From Nocardia goodfellowii (lineage in GTDB: Bacteria; Actinomycetota; Actinomycetes; Mycobacteriales; Mycobacteriaceae): a stretch of 64,000 nt of DNA. The DNA lies in contig NZ_JAGGMR010000001.1 in NCBI RefSeq assembly GCF_017875645.1, positions 3,658,001 to 3,722,000 of the forward strand. The letters are read 5' to 3'. Both the position numbers and the translations under genes were made by a program. The notes under the pieces are model-generated. The model was not told the DNA's origin, ran no database searches, and worked only from the letters and a program-made list of their open reading frames with translations. Numbering within the stretch: the first letter of the stretch is position 1; each line of letters opens with the position of its first letter. Shown here one piece after another: positions 7,333-16,602 of this stretch.

Positions 7333-9357
7333 ATGCTCGCTCCAGTGTCCAAGTTGACGACGGCAGCCAAACGCATGCTGCTGGGCAGGCCCTTCCGTAG
7401 TGATTCACTGGGGCATACCCTGCTGCCGAAGCGCATCGCCCTGCCGGTCTTCGCCTCCGACGCCATGTCGTCGGTCGCGTACGCGCCGGAGGAAATCTTC
7501 CTGACCCTGGCGGTGGCCGGTATCTCGGCCTACATGTACGCGCCGTGGGTGGGGCTCGCGGTGGTCGCCGTGATGATGGTGGTGGTGGCCAGCTACCGGC
7601 AGAACGTGCACGCCTACCCGTCCGGCGGCGGCGACTACGAGGTCGCGACCACCAATCTGGGCCCGACCGCGGGCTTGACCGTCGGGTCCGCGCTCCTGGT
7701 CGACTACGTGCTGACGGTGGCGGTGTCGATCTCCTCGGCCGCGTCCAACATCGGCTCGGCGATCCCGTTCGTGGCCACGCACAAGGTGCTTTTCGCGGTG
7801 GTGGCGATCGCGCTGCTGACCGCGGTCAACCTGCGCGGTGTGCGGGAATCGGGCACGGCGTTCGCGATTCCGGTGTACGCGTTCATCTTCGGCATGATCG
7901 GCATGCTCGGCTGGGGGTTGATCCAGGTCTATGTCCTCGGCGAGACGCTGCACGCCGAGTCGGCGGGTTTCGGCATCGAAGCCGAGGACGAGCACCTCTA
8001 CGGGCTGGCCTTCGCGTTCTTGATCGCGCGCACCTTCTCGTCCGGCTGTGCCGCGCTGACCGGCGTCGAGGCGATCAGCAACGGGGTGCCCGCGTTCCGG
8101 AAACCCAAGTCCCGCAACGCCGCGACCACCCTGCTGATGCTGGGCGTCATCGCGGTCGTGCTGCTGATGGGCATCATCATCCTGGCGCAGAAGATCGGCA
8201 TCGTCTTCGCGCACGACACCTCCCATCTGATCGGCGCGCCCGCGGACTATCACCAGAAGACGCTGATCGCCCAGATCGCCGAGGCCGTTTTCCAGGGCTT
8301 TCCGATCGGGTTCTTCTTCATCCTCATCGTGACCGCGTTGATCCTGGTGCTCGCGGCGAATACCGCGTTCAACGGGTTCCCGGTGCTGGGTTCGATCCTG
8401 GCGCAGGACCGTTACCTGCCGCGGCAGTTGCACACCCGCGGCGACCGGCTGGCGTTCAGCAACGGGATCTTGTTCTTGTCGGGTGCGGCGATGGCGTTCG
8501 TGGTGGTCTTCGGCGCGGAGGTGACCAAGCTCATCCAGCTCTACATCGTGGGCGTGTTCGTCTCGTTCGTGCTGAGCCAGACCGGCATGCTGCGGCATTG
8601 GACGCGGCTGTTGCGCACCGAAACCGATCCGGCGCACCGGGCGCGGATGAAGCGTTCGCGGGTGATCAACGGGATCGGGCTCACCATGACCGCGACGGTG
8701 CTGGTAATCGTGCTCATCACCAAGTTCCTGGCCGGGGCGTGGATCGCTATCGTGACCATGGTGGCGATCTTCATCGTGATGAAATCCATTCGCCGCCATT
8801 ATGATTCGGTGTCACGCGAGTTGGACTCGCAAGAGTGGGACGGAGTGCTGCCGAGCCGTTCGCATTCCATCGTGCTGGTCTCCAAGCTGCACCTGCCGAC
8901 TCGGCGCGCCCTCTCCTACGCCCGCGCCACCCGGCCGGACACCCTCGAAGCGGTGACCGTGAACGTCGACGAGGCCGACACCCGGGCACTGGTGCGCGAA
9001 TGGGAGCGCAGCGATATCACGGTGCCGCTCAAGGTGATCGAATCGCCGTACCGGGAAATCACCAAGCCGGTCCTGGACTACGTGAAGCGGGTCCGCAAGG
9101 ACGCGCCCCGCGATGTGGTGACGGTGTTCATCCCGGAGTACGTGGTGGGCCACTGGTGGGAGCAGGTGCTGCACAACCAGAGCGCGCTGCGGCTGAAGGG
9201 CCGACTGTTGTTCGAGCCGGGAGTGATGGTGACCAGTGTGCCGTGGCAGTTGAGTTCGTCGACGCGCGCGCGTCAGCCGGGTGACATCAACGCGCCGGGC
9301 GCGGTGCGCCGCGGATACGAGGATCGGTCGATGCGCTCCGGGGCCCGCGATGAGTGA
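7333..9357 (+). CDS. APC-superfamily amino acid/cation permease
   Basis: A 674-residue integral membrane permease (Rv2690c position). The start of the transporter core is PVFASDAMSSVAYAPEEIFL, typical of the APC family and related to KUP/KimA-like K+ transporters. About 12 hydrophobic helices run to residue 485. A soluble C-terminal domain (residues about 500-674) follows, with the universal-stress-like segment LEAVTVNVDEADTRALVREW. Its conserved position beside TrkA-type K+ regulators suggests K+ or amino-acid transport; the substrate is unproven. A GTG at 7345 is an alternative start. Its last 8 bases overlap the next gene. Confidence 0.88.
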   Translation: MLAPVSKLTTAAKRMLLGRPFRSDSLGHTLLPKRIALPVFASDAMSSVAYAPEEIFLTLAVAGISAYMYAPWVGLAVVAVMMVVVASYRQNVHAYPSGGGDYEVATTNLGPTAGLTVGSALLVDYVLTVAVSISSAASNIGSAIPFVATHKVLFAVVAIALLTAVNLRGVRESGTAFAIPVYAFIFGMIGMLGWGLIQVYVLGETLHAESAGFGIEAEDEHLYGLAFAFLIARTFSSGCAALTGVEAISNGVPAFRKPKSRNAATTLLMLGVIAVVLLMGIIILAQKIGIVFAHDTSHLIGAPADYHQKTLIAQIAEAVFQGFPIGFFFILIVTALILVLAANTAFNGFPVLGSILAQDRYLPRQLHTRGDRLAFSNGILFLSGAAMAFVVVFGAEVTKLIQLYIVGVFVSFVLSQTGMLRHWTRLLRTETDPAHRARMKRSRVINGIGLTMTATVLVIVLITKFLAGAWIAIVTMVAIFIVMKSIRRHYDSVSRELDSQEWDGVLPSRSHSIVLVSKLHLPTRRALSYARATRPDTLEAVTVNVDEADTRALVREWERSDITVPLKVIESPYREITKPVLDYVKRVRKDAPRDVVTVFIPEYVVGHWWEQVLHNQSALRLKGRLLFEPGVMVTSVPWQLSSSTRARQPGDINAPGAVRRGYEDRSMRSGARDE

Positions 9358-10762
9358 CTGGCGCGGCGATACTTTCGAGATCCGGCTCGGCGCGCCGGGG
9401 CACGGCGGGTTCTGTGTCGGCCGGCACGAGGGCCGGGTGGTGTTCGTGCGGCACGGGCTACCCGGCGAGCTGGTGCGGGCCGTGGTCACCGAGGACCGCG
9501 GCGGTTCGTTCTGCCGGGCCGACGCGATCGAGATCCTCGAGGCCGCGCCCGACCGGATACCCGCGACCTGCCCGGTATCGGGGCCGGGCGGCGCGGGCTG
9601 CTGCGACTTCTCTTTCGCCACGCCGCGCGCGCAGCGGGCGCTGAAGGCGACGGTGGTCGCGGAGCAGCTGCGCAGACTGGCCGGAGTCGAACGGGACATC
9701 GTCGTCGAGCCGATCGCCGGATATCCGGCGGATTCCACCGCCGGATGGCGCACCCGGGTGCGCCTGGCGGTCGACGCGCGGGGGCGGGCCGGCGTGCACC
9801 GTCATCGCAGCACCGGCGTGATCACGGATCTGCGCTGCCCGCAACCGGTTCCGGGCGCGGTGGACGGTATCGGCGAACGCGACTGGACGCCCGGCGCGGA
9901 ATTGGTGATCGCCGTCGACGGTGACGGCGTGCGTCACATCGTCGAACTGGCCCCCGTGGACGTGGAGCCGCGCGAGGGGTCGCGCCGCGGCCGGGGCCGC
10001 GCCGATTCCGACGGACGCGCGCGCGGCCGTGACGCTCGTGGCCGCGGCGGCCGACCGGGCCGCGGGCCGCGCGCGTCGGCCGCCGAGCTGTCCGGCACGC
10101 AAGGCCTGGCGAGTGCGGGGACCGAACGTCGCAACGCCGCCGCGCGCCGGGCCGCCACGCACGCGCCGCGCGAGGAATGGGTGCTGGCGGGCAGCGGTCG
10201 CGCGGTCGAATACGTGTCCGGCCGACGCTGGGAAATCGCGGCGACCGGTTTCTGGCAAGCGCATCGCGGTGCGGCGCAATGCTATTCCGATCTCATCGCG
10301 GAGTGGTCCGGGCTGGAGCCGGGTGACCTGGCCTGGGATCTGTACAGCGGCGCCGGGGTTTTCGCGGCGCGGCTCGCCGAGCAGGTCGGCGCGGACGGTG
10401 CGGTGCGTGCGGTGGAATCCGCGCGGTCCGCGGTCGCGGACGGCACCGCGGCGCTGCACGATCTGCCCTGGGTGGATCTGCGCGCCGACCGGACCGAACG
10501 CTGGATCGTCGAACACGCCTCGGGTGCGGCGCCGGCCGCCGTCGTCCTGGACCCGCCGCGTGCGGGTGCGGGCAAAGAGGTCATCGCGACCCTGACCGAG
10601 GCCGGCCCGGCGCGCATCGTCCACATCGGTTGCGACCCGGCCGCTTTCGCCCGCGACCTCGGCCTCTACCAGAACGCCGGTTACACCCTCACCGACCTGC
10701 GCGCCTTCGACGCCTTTCCCGGCACACACCACGTCGAATGTGTGGCGCTGTTGCGGCGTTAG
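9350..10762 (+). CDS. TRAM-domain class I SAM RNA methyltransferase (TrmA/RumA-like)
   Basis: A 470-residue RNA uridine-C5 methyltransferase (Rv2689c position). The N-terminal TRAM domain starts FEIRLGAPGHGGFCVGRHEG. The SAM fold shows LAWDLYSGAGVFAARLAEQV, and the DPPRAGAGKEV motif precedes the HIGCDPAAFARDL segment that carries the catalytic Cys. The ATG at 9350 overlaps the permease stop by 8 bases. Between roughly residues 205 and 277 lies an Arg/Gly-rich insertion full of RG/RGR units, not part of the usual enzyme core and likely disordered and RNA-binding. The gene overlaps the SIMPL gene tail-to-tail by 4 bases. Confidence 0.9.
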   Translation: MSDWRGDTFEIRLGAPGHGGFCVGRHEGRVVFVRHGLPGELVRAVVTEDRGGSFCRADAIEILEAAPDRIPATCPVSGPGGAGCCDFSFATPRAQRALKATVVAEQLRRLAGVERDIVVEPIAGYPADSTAGWRTRVRLAVDARGRAGVHRHRSTGVITDLRCPQPVPGAVDGIGERDWTPGAELVIAVDGDGVRHIVELAPVDVEPREGSRRGRGRADSDGRARGRDARGRGGRPGRGPRASAAELSGTQGLASAGTERRNAAARRAATHAPREEWVLAGSGRAVEYVSGRRWEIAATGFWQAHRGAAQCYSDLIAEWSGLEPGDLAWDLYSGAGVFAARLAEQVGADGAVRAVESARSAVADGTAALHDLPWVDLRADRTERWIVEHASGAAPAAVVLDPPRAGAGKEVIATLTEAGPARIVHIGCDPAAFARDLGLYQNAGYTLTDLRAFDAFPGTHHVECVALLRR

Positions 10763-11520
10763 CGCTCGTTCAGCTGCCAGGTGACGCGCACGCAGGCCGA
10801 GATCTCGCTCTCTCCGAGTTCCACCGGCATCGACGCCATTTCGGCGATCATGCCGACCGCGCCCTTGGCGCGGCCGCCGGATCGTGGACGTGCGCCCGTT
10901 TCCTCGGAGATCGTCAGCACCGGCCCGACAGCGCCGCCGGCGCGGGCCGCGTACTGCTCGGCCTTGGCCAGCGCGTTGTCCCAGGCGGCGTCGCGAGCCT
11001 GACCGAGCAGGCTCTCCTCGTCGGCGAAACCGAGGGTGAGTCCGTTGAGCCGGACTACGTCCCCGCCCGCCTCCACGCAGTGCGCGATGATGTCGGCGGG
11101 GCTGGGGTCGGCGTTCTCGCCGATGTCGCGCAGCGCCACCGTGAGGTCGGTGCCGGCGACGTAACCGGTGATCCGCTGGCCCTTGCCCTCGGTCCATTCG
11201 GTCTCGGTGCGCACCGACAAACCCGTGGTCGCGATATCGGCGCCGGGCACCCCGTCCCCGCGCAGCGCTCCCGTGATCGCGGTGACGCGCGCACCGGCCT
11301 CGGCATAGGCCGAGGCGACCTTGCCGGCCTTGGCCTCCACGGTGATGGTGACCCGCATCAGGTCGGGCGCGGCGCTCGCGGTGCCCACGCCGAAGGTGGT
11401 GATGGTGCCCGCCACGGCGTCCGGTTCCGCGAAGCCGCAGCATCCGGCGCCGCAATCCGCGATGGCTATGTCCTTCTGCTTGTCGTCCCTCTGCTTGTCC
11501 TTCTTCTTGGCTTTGCTCAC
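10759..11520 (-). CDS. SIMPL (DUF541) domain protein with lysine-rich N-terminus
   Basis: A 253-residue protein. Residues 40-250 match the SIMPL/DUF541 fold (start TITTFGVGTASAAPDLMRVTITVEA, internal TGYVAGTDLTVALRD, end SACVRVTWQLN). Most SIMPL proteins are exported; here there is no signal peptide. The N-terminus is a charged tail (SKAKKKDKQRDDKQKD) followed by a cysteine cluster at residues 23, 27 and 28. The GTG at 11520 has a perfect AAGGAG site; an upstream frame start at 11646 is not supported. Function unknown. Confidence 0.8.
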   Translation of the reverse strand: MSKAKKKDKQRDDKQKDIAIADCGAGCCGFAEPDAVAGTITTFGVGTASAAPDLMRVTITVEAKAGKVASAYAEAGARVTAITGALRGDGVPGADIATTGLSVRTETEWTEGKGQRITGYVAGTDLTVALRDIGENADPSPADIIAHCVEAGGDVVRLNGLTLGFADEESLLGQARDAAWDNALAKAEQYAARAGGAVGPVLTISEETGARPRSGGRAKGAVGMIAEMASMPVELGESEISACVRVTWQLNER

Positions 11521-11712
11521 AGCGCTCTCCTTACCGTCGAGGATCACGGTTCTCTCGCTCAACGGATGAGATCGCGTGATCGTCCCCGAGCGAAGCGAGT
11601 ACCGTGTGGGCCGGGCCGCAGCGCGTAGATTCGTGTGGAGACTCACATTTCGCGGCCGTGACCGCTGGTGACAGGCTGATGTGGAGCGAGGGCACCGCTA
11701 CTGCTCCGTAGA

Positions 11713-11725
11713 CTGATCGGATCAG
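11713..11725. promoter_or_regulatory. 13-bp palindrome upstream of dxs
   Basis: CTGATCGGATCAG is a perfect palindrome about a central G, ending 28 bases before the dxs GTG. Position and symmetry suit a repressor or activator site near the transcription start. A chance occurrence is possible. Confidence 0.35.
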
Positions 11726-11753
11726 ATGCGCTATCCGGAGGGAGCGAGTTCAG

Positions 11754-13652
11754 GTGGGAGTGCTTTCCCGGGTCGATACGCCCGAAGATCTGCGTGAGCT
11801 GACCGTGCCGCAGCTACGCGAACTGGCGGCGGAGATCCGTGAGTTCCTCGTCCAGAAGGTCGCGGCCACCGGTGGTCATCTCGGGCCGAATCTCGGTGTG
11901 GTGGAACTGTCCATCGCGCTGCACCGGGTCTTCGACTCGCCGGCCGACCCGCTGATCTTCGACACCGGGCATCAGGCCTACGTGCACAAGATCCTCACCG
12001 GCCGCAAGGACCAGTTCGATTCGCTGCGCAAAGAGGGCGGGCTCTCGGGTTACCCGAGCCGCGCCGAGAGCGCGCACGACTGGGTGGAGTCCTCGCACGC
12101 CTCGGCCGCGCTGTCCTACGCCGACGGGCTGGCCAAGGCCTTCGCGCTGACCGAGCAGGACCGCCACGTGGTCGCGGTGGTCGGTGACGGCGCGCTGACC
12201 GGCGGAATGTGCTGGGAGGCGCTGAACAATATCGCCGCCGGGACGGATCGTCCGGTGGTCGTCGTGGTCAACGACAACGGGCGCTCCTACGCCCCGACCA
12301 TCGGCGGCCTGGCCGACCGGCTCACCGCCCTGCGCACCCAGCCCGCCTACGAGCACGCCCTGGACGCGGGCAAGCGCTTCATCAAGAGCATCCCGCGGGT
12401 GGGAGAGTCGGCGTACTCGATGGTGCACGCGGTCAAGGCCGGGATCAAAGATGCGGTCAGCCCGCAAGAGCTGTTCAGTGATCTCGGGCTCAAATACGTC
12501 GGCCCGGTCGACGGCCACGACATCGTCGCGGTAGAGGCCGCGCTGCGGCGCGCCAAGGATTTCGGCGGCCCGGTGGTGGTGCACGCGGTCACGCAGAAGG
12601 GCCGCGGCTACGAGCATGCCGAGAATCACGTGGCCGACCAGATGCACGCTTGCGACCCGATCGACCCGCTCACCGGCCGGCCGCTCGCCGGGAAGAAGAA
12701 GCTGGGCTGGACCGCGGTGTTCTCCGACGAGCTGATCGCCCATGCCGAACGCCGCGACGACATCGTGGCGATCACCGCCGCCATGCCCGGCCCGACAGGT
12801 CTCGCGCCGTTCGGGGAGCGTTTCCCGGAGCGCATGTTCGACGTCGGTATCGCCGAGCAGCACGCCATGACCTCGGCCGCCGGCCTGGCGCTGGGTGGCT
12901 TGCACCCGGTGGTCGCCATCTACTCGACCTTCCTCAACCGCGCCTTCGATCAGCTGCTGATGGACGTGGCGTTGTTGAAGCAGCCGGTCACCGTGGTGCT
13001 GGACCGGGCGGGCATCACCGGCCCGGACGGCGCCAGTCACAACGGCATGTGGGATTTCTCGCTGCTCGGCATCGTGCCGGGTATCCGGGTGGCCGCCCCG
13101 CGCGATGCCGCCACCCTGCGTGCGGAACTGTCCGAGGCGCTCGCCGTCAATGATGGGCCCACCGTCATCCGGTTCCCGAAGGGCAGTGTCGCCGAGGACA
13201 TCTCGGCGATCGAACGGCTCGACGGCGTCGATGTGCTGCGCCTGGCCGCCACCGACGGCGGTTCCGCGCAGACCGCGCGCGGTGACGTGCTGCTGGTAGC
13301 GGTCGGTCCGTTCGCGGAGACGGCGATGCGCGTCGCGGAAGTGCTGGAGCCGGAGGGCATTTCGGTGACAGTCATCGATCCGCGCTGGGTGCTGCCGGTG
13401 TCGGACACCATCGTCAAGCTCGCCGAGAACTACCGGCTGGTGGTCACCCTCGAAGACGGTGGCCTGCACGGCGGTATCGGTTCGACCGTGTCCGCCCGCA
13501 TCCGCGCCGCCGGAATGGACGTGCCGACGCGGGATCTCGGTGTGCCGCAGCAGTTCCTCGACCACGCGTCCAGGGATTCGGTGCACCAGGAGCTCGGCCT
13601 GACCGCTCCCGATATCGCACGGCGGATCAGCGGCTGGCTCGACGCGAGCTGA
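11754..13652 (+). CDS. dxs: 1-deoxy-D-xylulose-5-phosphate synthase
   Basis: First enzyme of the MEP isoprenoid pathway. It condenses pyruvate with glyceraldehyde-3-phosphate using thiamine pyrophosphate and supplies isoprenoid precursors such as those for decaprenyl phosphate and menaquinone. At 632 residues it is full length. The TPP-binding stretch is [18 protein letters not shown] near residue 142. The catalytic Glu lies in DVGIAEQHA near 365-373, and the transketolase C-terminal domain ends at LDAS. The GTG at 11754 follows GGAGGGAGCGAG. Its stop codon is immediately followed by that of a convergent secreted-protein gene. Confidence 0.97.
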   Translation: MGVLSRVDTPEDLRELTVPQLRELAAEIREFLVQKVAATGGHLGPNLGVVELSIALHRVFDSPADPLIFDTGHQAYVHKILTGRKDQFDSLRKEGGLSGYPSRAESAHDWVESSHASAALSYADGLAKAFALTEQDRHVVAVVGDGALTGGMCWEALNNIAAGTDRPVVVVVNDNGRSYAPTIGGLADRLTALRTQPAYEHALDAGKRFIKSIPRVGESAYSMVHAVKAGIKDAVSPQELFSDLGLKYVGPVDGHDIVAVEAALRRAKDFGGPVVVHAVTQKGRGYEHAENHVADQMHACDPIDPLTGRPLAGKKKLGWTAVFSDELIAHAERRDDIVAITAAMPGPTGLAPFGERFPERMFDVGIAEQHAMTSAAGLALGGLHPVVAIYSTFLNRAFDQLLMDVALLKQPVTVVLDRAGITGPDGASHNGMWDFSLLGIVPGIRVAAPRDAATLRAELSEALAVNDGPTVIRFPKGSVAEDISAIERLDGVDVLRLAATDGGSAQTARGDVLLVAVGPFAETAMRVAEVLEPEGISVTVIDPRWVLPVSDTIVKLAENYRLVVTLEDGGLHGGIGSTVSARIRAAGMDVPTRDLGVPQQFLDHASRDSVHQELGLTAPDIARRISGWLDAS

Positions 13653-13985
13653 TCAGGCCACGGCCGGTATGGCGTCCCAGAGCACCGGTTGCCGCAGCAT
13701 GGAATTGACCGAGGTGCAGTAGACATAGGAGGTGGCGCCGGCTGCCGCCGGCGCGCCGCTGAGCAATTGGCCGTTCGCGCAATGGGCTGTCGGCAGGAAC
13801 GATCCGCCGTCGCACCGGATACCGGCGGTGTTCTGGTCGTGCCACACCAGGGAGCAATTCAACCAGGCCGGGGCGACGCCATCCAGGCCGAAGTCACCGG
13901 CTTGCGCGATGCCGGGGTTGCCCAGGGCTATGGTCAATCCGATTGTGGCGGCGGCGATTCCGGTGAATCGTGGGATTCGTATCAT
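13653..13985 (-). CDS. Small secreted protein, unknown
   Basis: A 110-residue protein I do not recognise. Residues 1-29 form a clear signal peptide (hydrophobic GIAAATIGLTIALG, cleavage after AQA). The mature part of about 80 residues has four cysteines (in LNCSLVW, IRCDGG, AHCANG and VYCTSV), which could form two disulfides outside the membrane. Its stop codon sits directly against that of dxs in tail-to-tail orientation, leaving no room for a terminator. Confidence 0.7.
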   Translation of the reverse strand: MIRIPRFTGIAAATIGLTIALGNPGIAQAGDFGLDGVAPAWLNCSLVWHDQNTAGIRCDGGSFLPTAHCANGQLLSGAPAAAGATSYVYCTSVNSMLRQPVLWDAIPAVA

Positions 13986-14066
13986 GGGCTCGAAATTAAC
14001 GCGGACCGGACTCGCGGGCGACCCCCAGGATTCTGGGGCATAAACGGCGATGCGATGGCATAATAG

Positions 14067-14084
14067 TCCGAACGATCGTTCGGA
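14067..14084. promoter_or_regulatory. 18-bp perfect palindrome, likely operator
   Basis: TCCGAACGATCGTTCGGA is a perfect 18-base palindrome, 62 bases before the SRPBCC gene and just downstream of a CATAAT/TAATAG -10-like element (14059-14066). Its core CGAAC-N4-GTTCG matches the Gram-positive LexA (SOS) core, though the outermost bases differ from TCGAAC-N4-GTTCGA. TetR-family operators also take this form. It should repress the SRPBCC gene; the repressor is not adjacent. Confidence 0.6.
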
Positions 14085-14146
14085 AACGCTGCGCGTGGCG
14101 TCTCGACGCCGTACCGTTTCTGCTACCTAGTGGAGGAGAAACGGGC

Positions 14147-14548
14147 ATGGCTTGGGTCAAGAAGGAAATCGTCATCGAAGCACCGGCCGAGGAAGTGTGG
14201 GCGGTCATCGCGGACTTCGAGAAGGGGCCGGTGCTGATGGGACCGGGTTTCGTGACCGACAGCAGGCTCGCCGAACCCGACGTCCGCGTAGTCACTTTCG
14301 CCACCGGCGCGGTGGTGCGCGAGCGGCTCATCTCCTACGACGCCGCTGAGTATCGGTTCGCCTTCTCGGTGATCGGTGACAGCGTCACCCCGGCGCACGA
14401 CACCGCGAGCATGCAGGTCTTCCCGCTGGACAACGGGCACAGCCGGTTCGTATGGATGCACGATGTGCTGCCCGCCGAGCTCGCCGCTGCCTTCGCCCCC
14501 ATCATGGAGCGCGGGATCGCGCTGTTCAAGCAGACGGTGGAAGGCTAG
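14147..14548 (+). CDS. SRPBCC-family (START-like) protein
   Basis: A 133-residue Bet v1/SRPBCC fold protein. It has the canonical start WVKKEIVIEAPAEEVWAVIADFE, a middle strand VRVVTFATGAVVRERLISYD, and a long C-terminal helix (AFAPIMERGIALFKQTVEG). Such proteins bind hydrophobic ligands or act as polyketide cyclase-like enzymes; no substrate can be named. Its AGGAG site lies 8 bases before the ATG. A strong palindrome lies in its promoter, suggesting ligand- or damage-controlled expression. Its TAG stop shares bases with that of the convergent RNase D gene (both within CTAG at 14545-14548). Confidence 0.82.
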   Translation: MAWVKKEIVIEAPAEEVWAVIADFEKGPVLMGPGFVTDSRLAEPDVRVVTFATGAVVRERLISYDAAEYRFAFSVIGDSVTPAHDTASMQVFPLDNGHSRFVWMHDVLPAELAAAFAPIMERGIALFKQTVEG

Positions 14549-15822
14549 TCGGCCTGCTGCGGCGTCAACGCGACGGTCAGCACGGGCACCGACAGCTCGC
14601 GCTGCCACGGCCGCGCCCCACCGGACTTGAGGAAGCCGTCGATCGCGGCGGCCAGGTCGTCGGGGGTGCCGACCCGGTCGTAGGACGGCAGCCCGTCCCA
14701 GCACAGCCGCCGCACCAGGTCGGGGGACAGCAGGTTCTCCACCGGAATGGCGTGCTCGGTGGAGAGTTCACCCATCGCCGCGCGCGCCCGAGTCAGCCGG
14801 GCGGCGGCGATCGGGTCGCGTCGCTCCCAGCGGTTCACCGGGGGCGGGCCCTCGAATGCTTGGGTGAGCGAGGGTAGCTCGTCATCGGGGAGCGCGCGGG
14901 CGCGGTCGATGGCGGCCAGCCATTCGCGGGAGTAGCGGCGCTGGCGCGGGCCGCCGAACACCGGCAGGGTGCGTAGTTGCGCGATGGTGCGCGGGTCGGC
15001 CGTCGCGGCGGACACGATGGCCGCGTCCGGCAGGATGCGGGCCGGGGCGACGTCGCGGGCGCGGGCCAGAGTGTCCCGCGCGATCCATAGCTCCCGCACC
15101 ACGGCGAGTTGCCGAGCCTTGCGCAGGGTGTGGATGCCGGAGGTGCGCCGCCATCGATCGGCCTTGGGGGCGGCCGGTTCACTGGTCCGGATGTGCTCGA
15201 ACTCCTGTGCCGCCCAATCGGTCTTGCCCTGCGCTTCGAGCGAGGCGGCGACCTCGTCGCGCAGTTCCAGCAGCAGTTCCACATCGAGAGCCGCGTAGTT
15301 CAGCCACTCGTCGGGTAGTGGGCGGGTGGACCAGTCGGCGGCGCCGTGACCCTTGCGTAGCGCTCGTCCGAGTAGCTTCTCCACCATCGCGGCCAGCCCG
15401 ACTCGCTCGAATCCGGCGAGTCTGCCGCCCAATTCGGTGTCGAACAAGCGGGCCGGGCGCAAACCCAGCTCGGCCAGGCCGGGTAGGTCCTGGTCGGCGG
15501 AATGCAGCACCCATTCGAGGTCGTTGATCACCGCGGCGAGCGGGCCGAGCGCGTCGGTCACCGGAATCGGATCGATGAGGAAGCTGCCCGCACCGGCCCT
15601 GCGCAACTGGATCAGATAGGCCCGAGCCGAATAACGGAAGCCGGAAGCGCGTTCGGCGTCCACCGCCAGCGGGCCGGTGCCCGCGGCGAGCGACGCCGCG
15701 GCCTCGGCCACCTGCTCGGGAGTCACGAGAACCGGCGGCACACCATCGGTGGGAGCGAGCAGTGGTTCCGCTGTATCTTCTTCCACACTGCGCCCCTCGA
15801 TGGGCTCGTCAACAACCGGCAT
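14545..15822 (-). CDS. RNase D-like 3'-5' exonuclease with HRDC domain
   Basis: A 425-residue ribonuclease D homologue (Rv2681 position). The DEDD exonuclease residues are visible: VDAERA near residue 50 (exo I), LHSADQDLPGL near 105 (exo II) and NYAALDVELLLEL near 175 (exo III). One or two HRDC-type helical domains follow (LRKARQLAVVRELWIARDTL, then VFGGPRQRRYSREWLAAIDRA). It should trim 3' ends of tRNA or other structured RNA. The ATG at 15822 (MPVVDEPIE) is used rather than a longer frame that enters the neighbouring gene. The DUF3000 gene lies 22 bases upstream on the same strand. Confidence 0.88.
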   Translation of the reverse strand: MPVVDEPIEGRSVEEDTAEPLLAPTDGVPPVLVTPEQVAEAAASLAAGTGPLAVDAERASGFRYSARAYLIQLRRAGAGSFLIDPIPVTDALGPLAAVINDLEWVLHSADQDLPGLAELGLRPARLFDTELGGRLAGFERVGLAAMVEKLLGRALRKGHGAADWSTRPLPDEWLNYAALDVELLLELRDEVAASLEAQGKTDWAAQEFEHIRTSEPAAPKADRWRRTSGIHTLRKARQLAVVRELWIARDTLARARDVAPARILPDAAIVSAATADPRTIAQLRTLPVFGGPRQRRYSREWLAAIDRARALPDDELPSLTQAFEGPPPVNRWERRDPIAAARLTRARAAMGELSTEHAIPVENLLSPDLVRRLCWDGLPSYDRVGTPDDLAAAIDGFLKSGGARPWQRELSVPVLTVALTPQQAD

Positions 15823-15844
15823 AGACGTGCACTTTACGTTGCTG

Positions 15845-16483
15845 TCAGCTCTGTTCGTCGCTGGTGTGCGAGTCCGGTCGAAGATCTGTGATTCCGGCCG
15901 GGGGCAGACCCGCCGAGTAGGCCAGAACTTCGCAGAACGCCTCGACATGCGGAGCCATCTCGGTGGAGGTCGCGGTCCACGACGCGCGCAACTCCAGTTG
16001 GTGCGCGCGCGGCGGGCCCGCGATATCGCCGTAGCGGACCGAACTGGTCGAGGTGACGGTGCCGCCGAGCGCCGTGAACGGCTCGGATCGGGACTCGAGC
16101 GCGTCCACCAGCCAGCTCCACGCCACCTCCGGCAGCAAGGGGTCGCCGGCCAGGGAAGCGTCGATGTCGGCCTGGATGTAGGCCACCAGCCGGAAGACGC
16201 CGTGCCAGGCGTCGTCACCGTCGGGATCGTGCAGCAGGATCAGCCTGCCGAACGCGTCGCCCTCGGAATCGACCGGCACATTGGGGGTTTCGGCGTGTTT
16301 GACTTCGGCGCCGACGGCATAGGAGTACGGGGCGAGCCGCTGCGGCGGCCGGATCGGCGCGAGCTCGATTCGGGGGTGCACGGATGCGGTGCCCATCGCA
16401 GCGACCGCGGCTCGAAATCCAGCTGGTTCGGCGGGGGAGCCCTCGGTCGATGCGGCGCCGTCGCGGAAGTCGAGCGGTGTCAC
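15845..16483 (-). CDS. DUF3000 protein
   Basis: A 212-residue protein of the DUF3000 family (Rv2680 position), function unknown. Conserved features include HPRIELAPIRPPQRLAPYSY near residue 40, GRLILLHDPDGDDAWHGVFR near 85 and an ELRASWTA strand near 170. The GTG at 16483 (MTPLDFRDG) is the likely start; an in-frame ATG at 16594 would add 37 low-complexity residues and overlap the hemE promoter. It is followed on the same strand by RNase D and is divergent from hemE. Confidence 0.78.
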   Translation of the reverse strand: MTPLDFRDGAASTEGSPAEPAGFRAAVAAMGTASVHPRIELAPIRPPQRLAPYSYAVGAEVKHAETPNVPVDSEGDAFGRLILLHDPDGDDAWHGVFRLVAYIQADIDASLAGDPLLPEVAWSWLVDALESRSEPFTALGGTVTSTSSVRYGDIAGPPRAHQLELRASWTATSTEMAPHVEAFCEVLAYSAGLPPAGITDLRPDSHTSDEQS

Positions 16484-16602
16484 GGAAGCGACGGTAGACC
16501 GTGTGCCCCCAACCCCGAGGGAGGCGCGCCGCACAGGAAGCGGTTCGCGATAGGGCGTTCGCGTGGTGTGAGTGTTCGGCCGGATGGATATCATTCGCGG
16601 TG

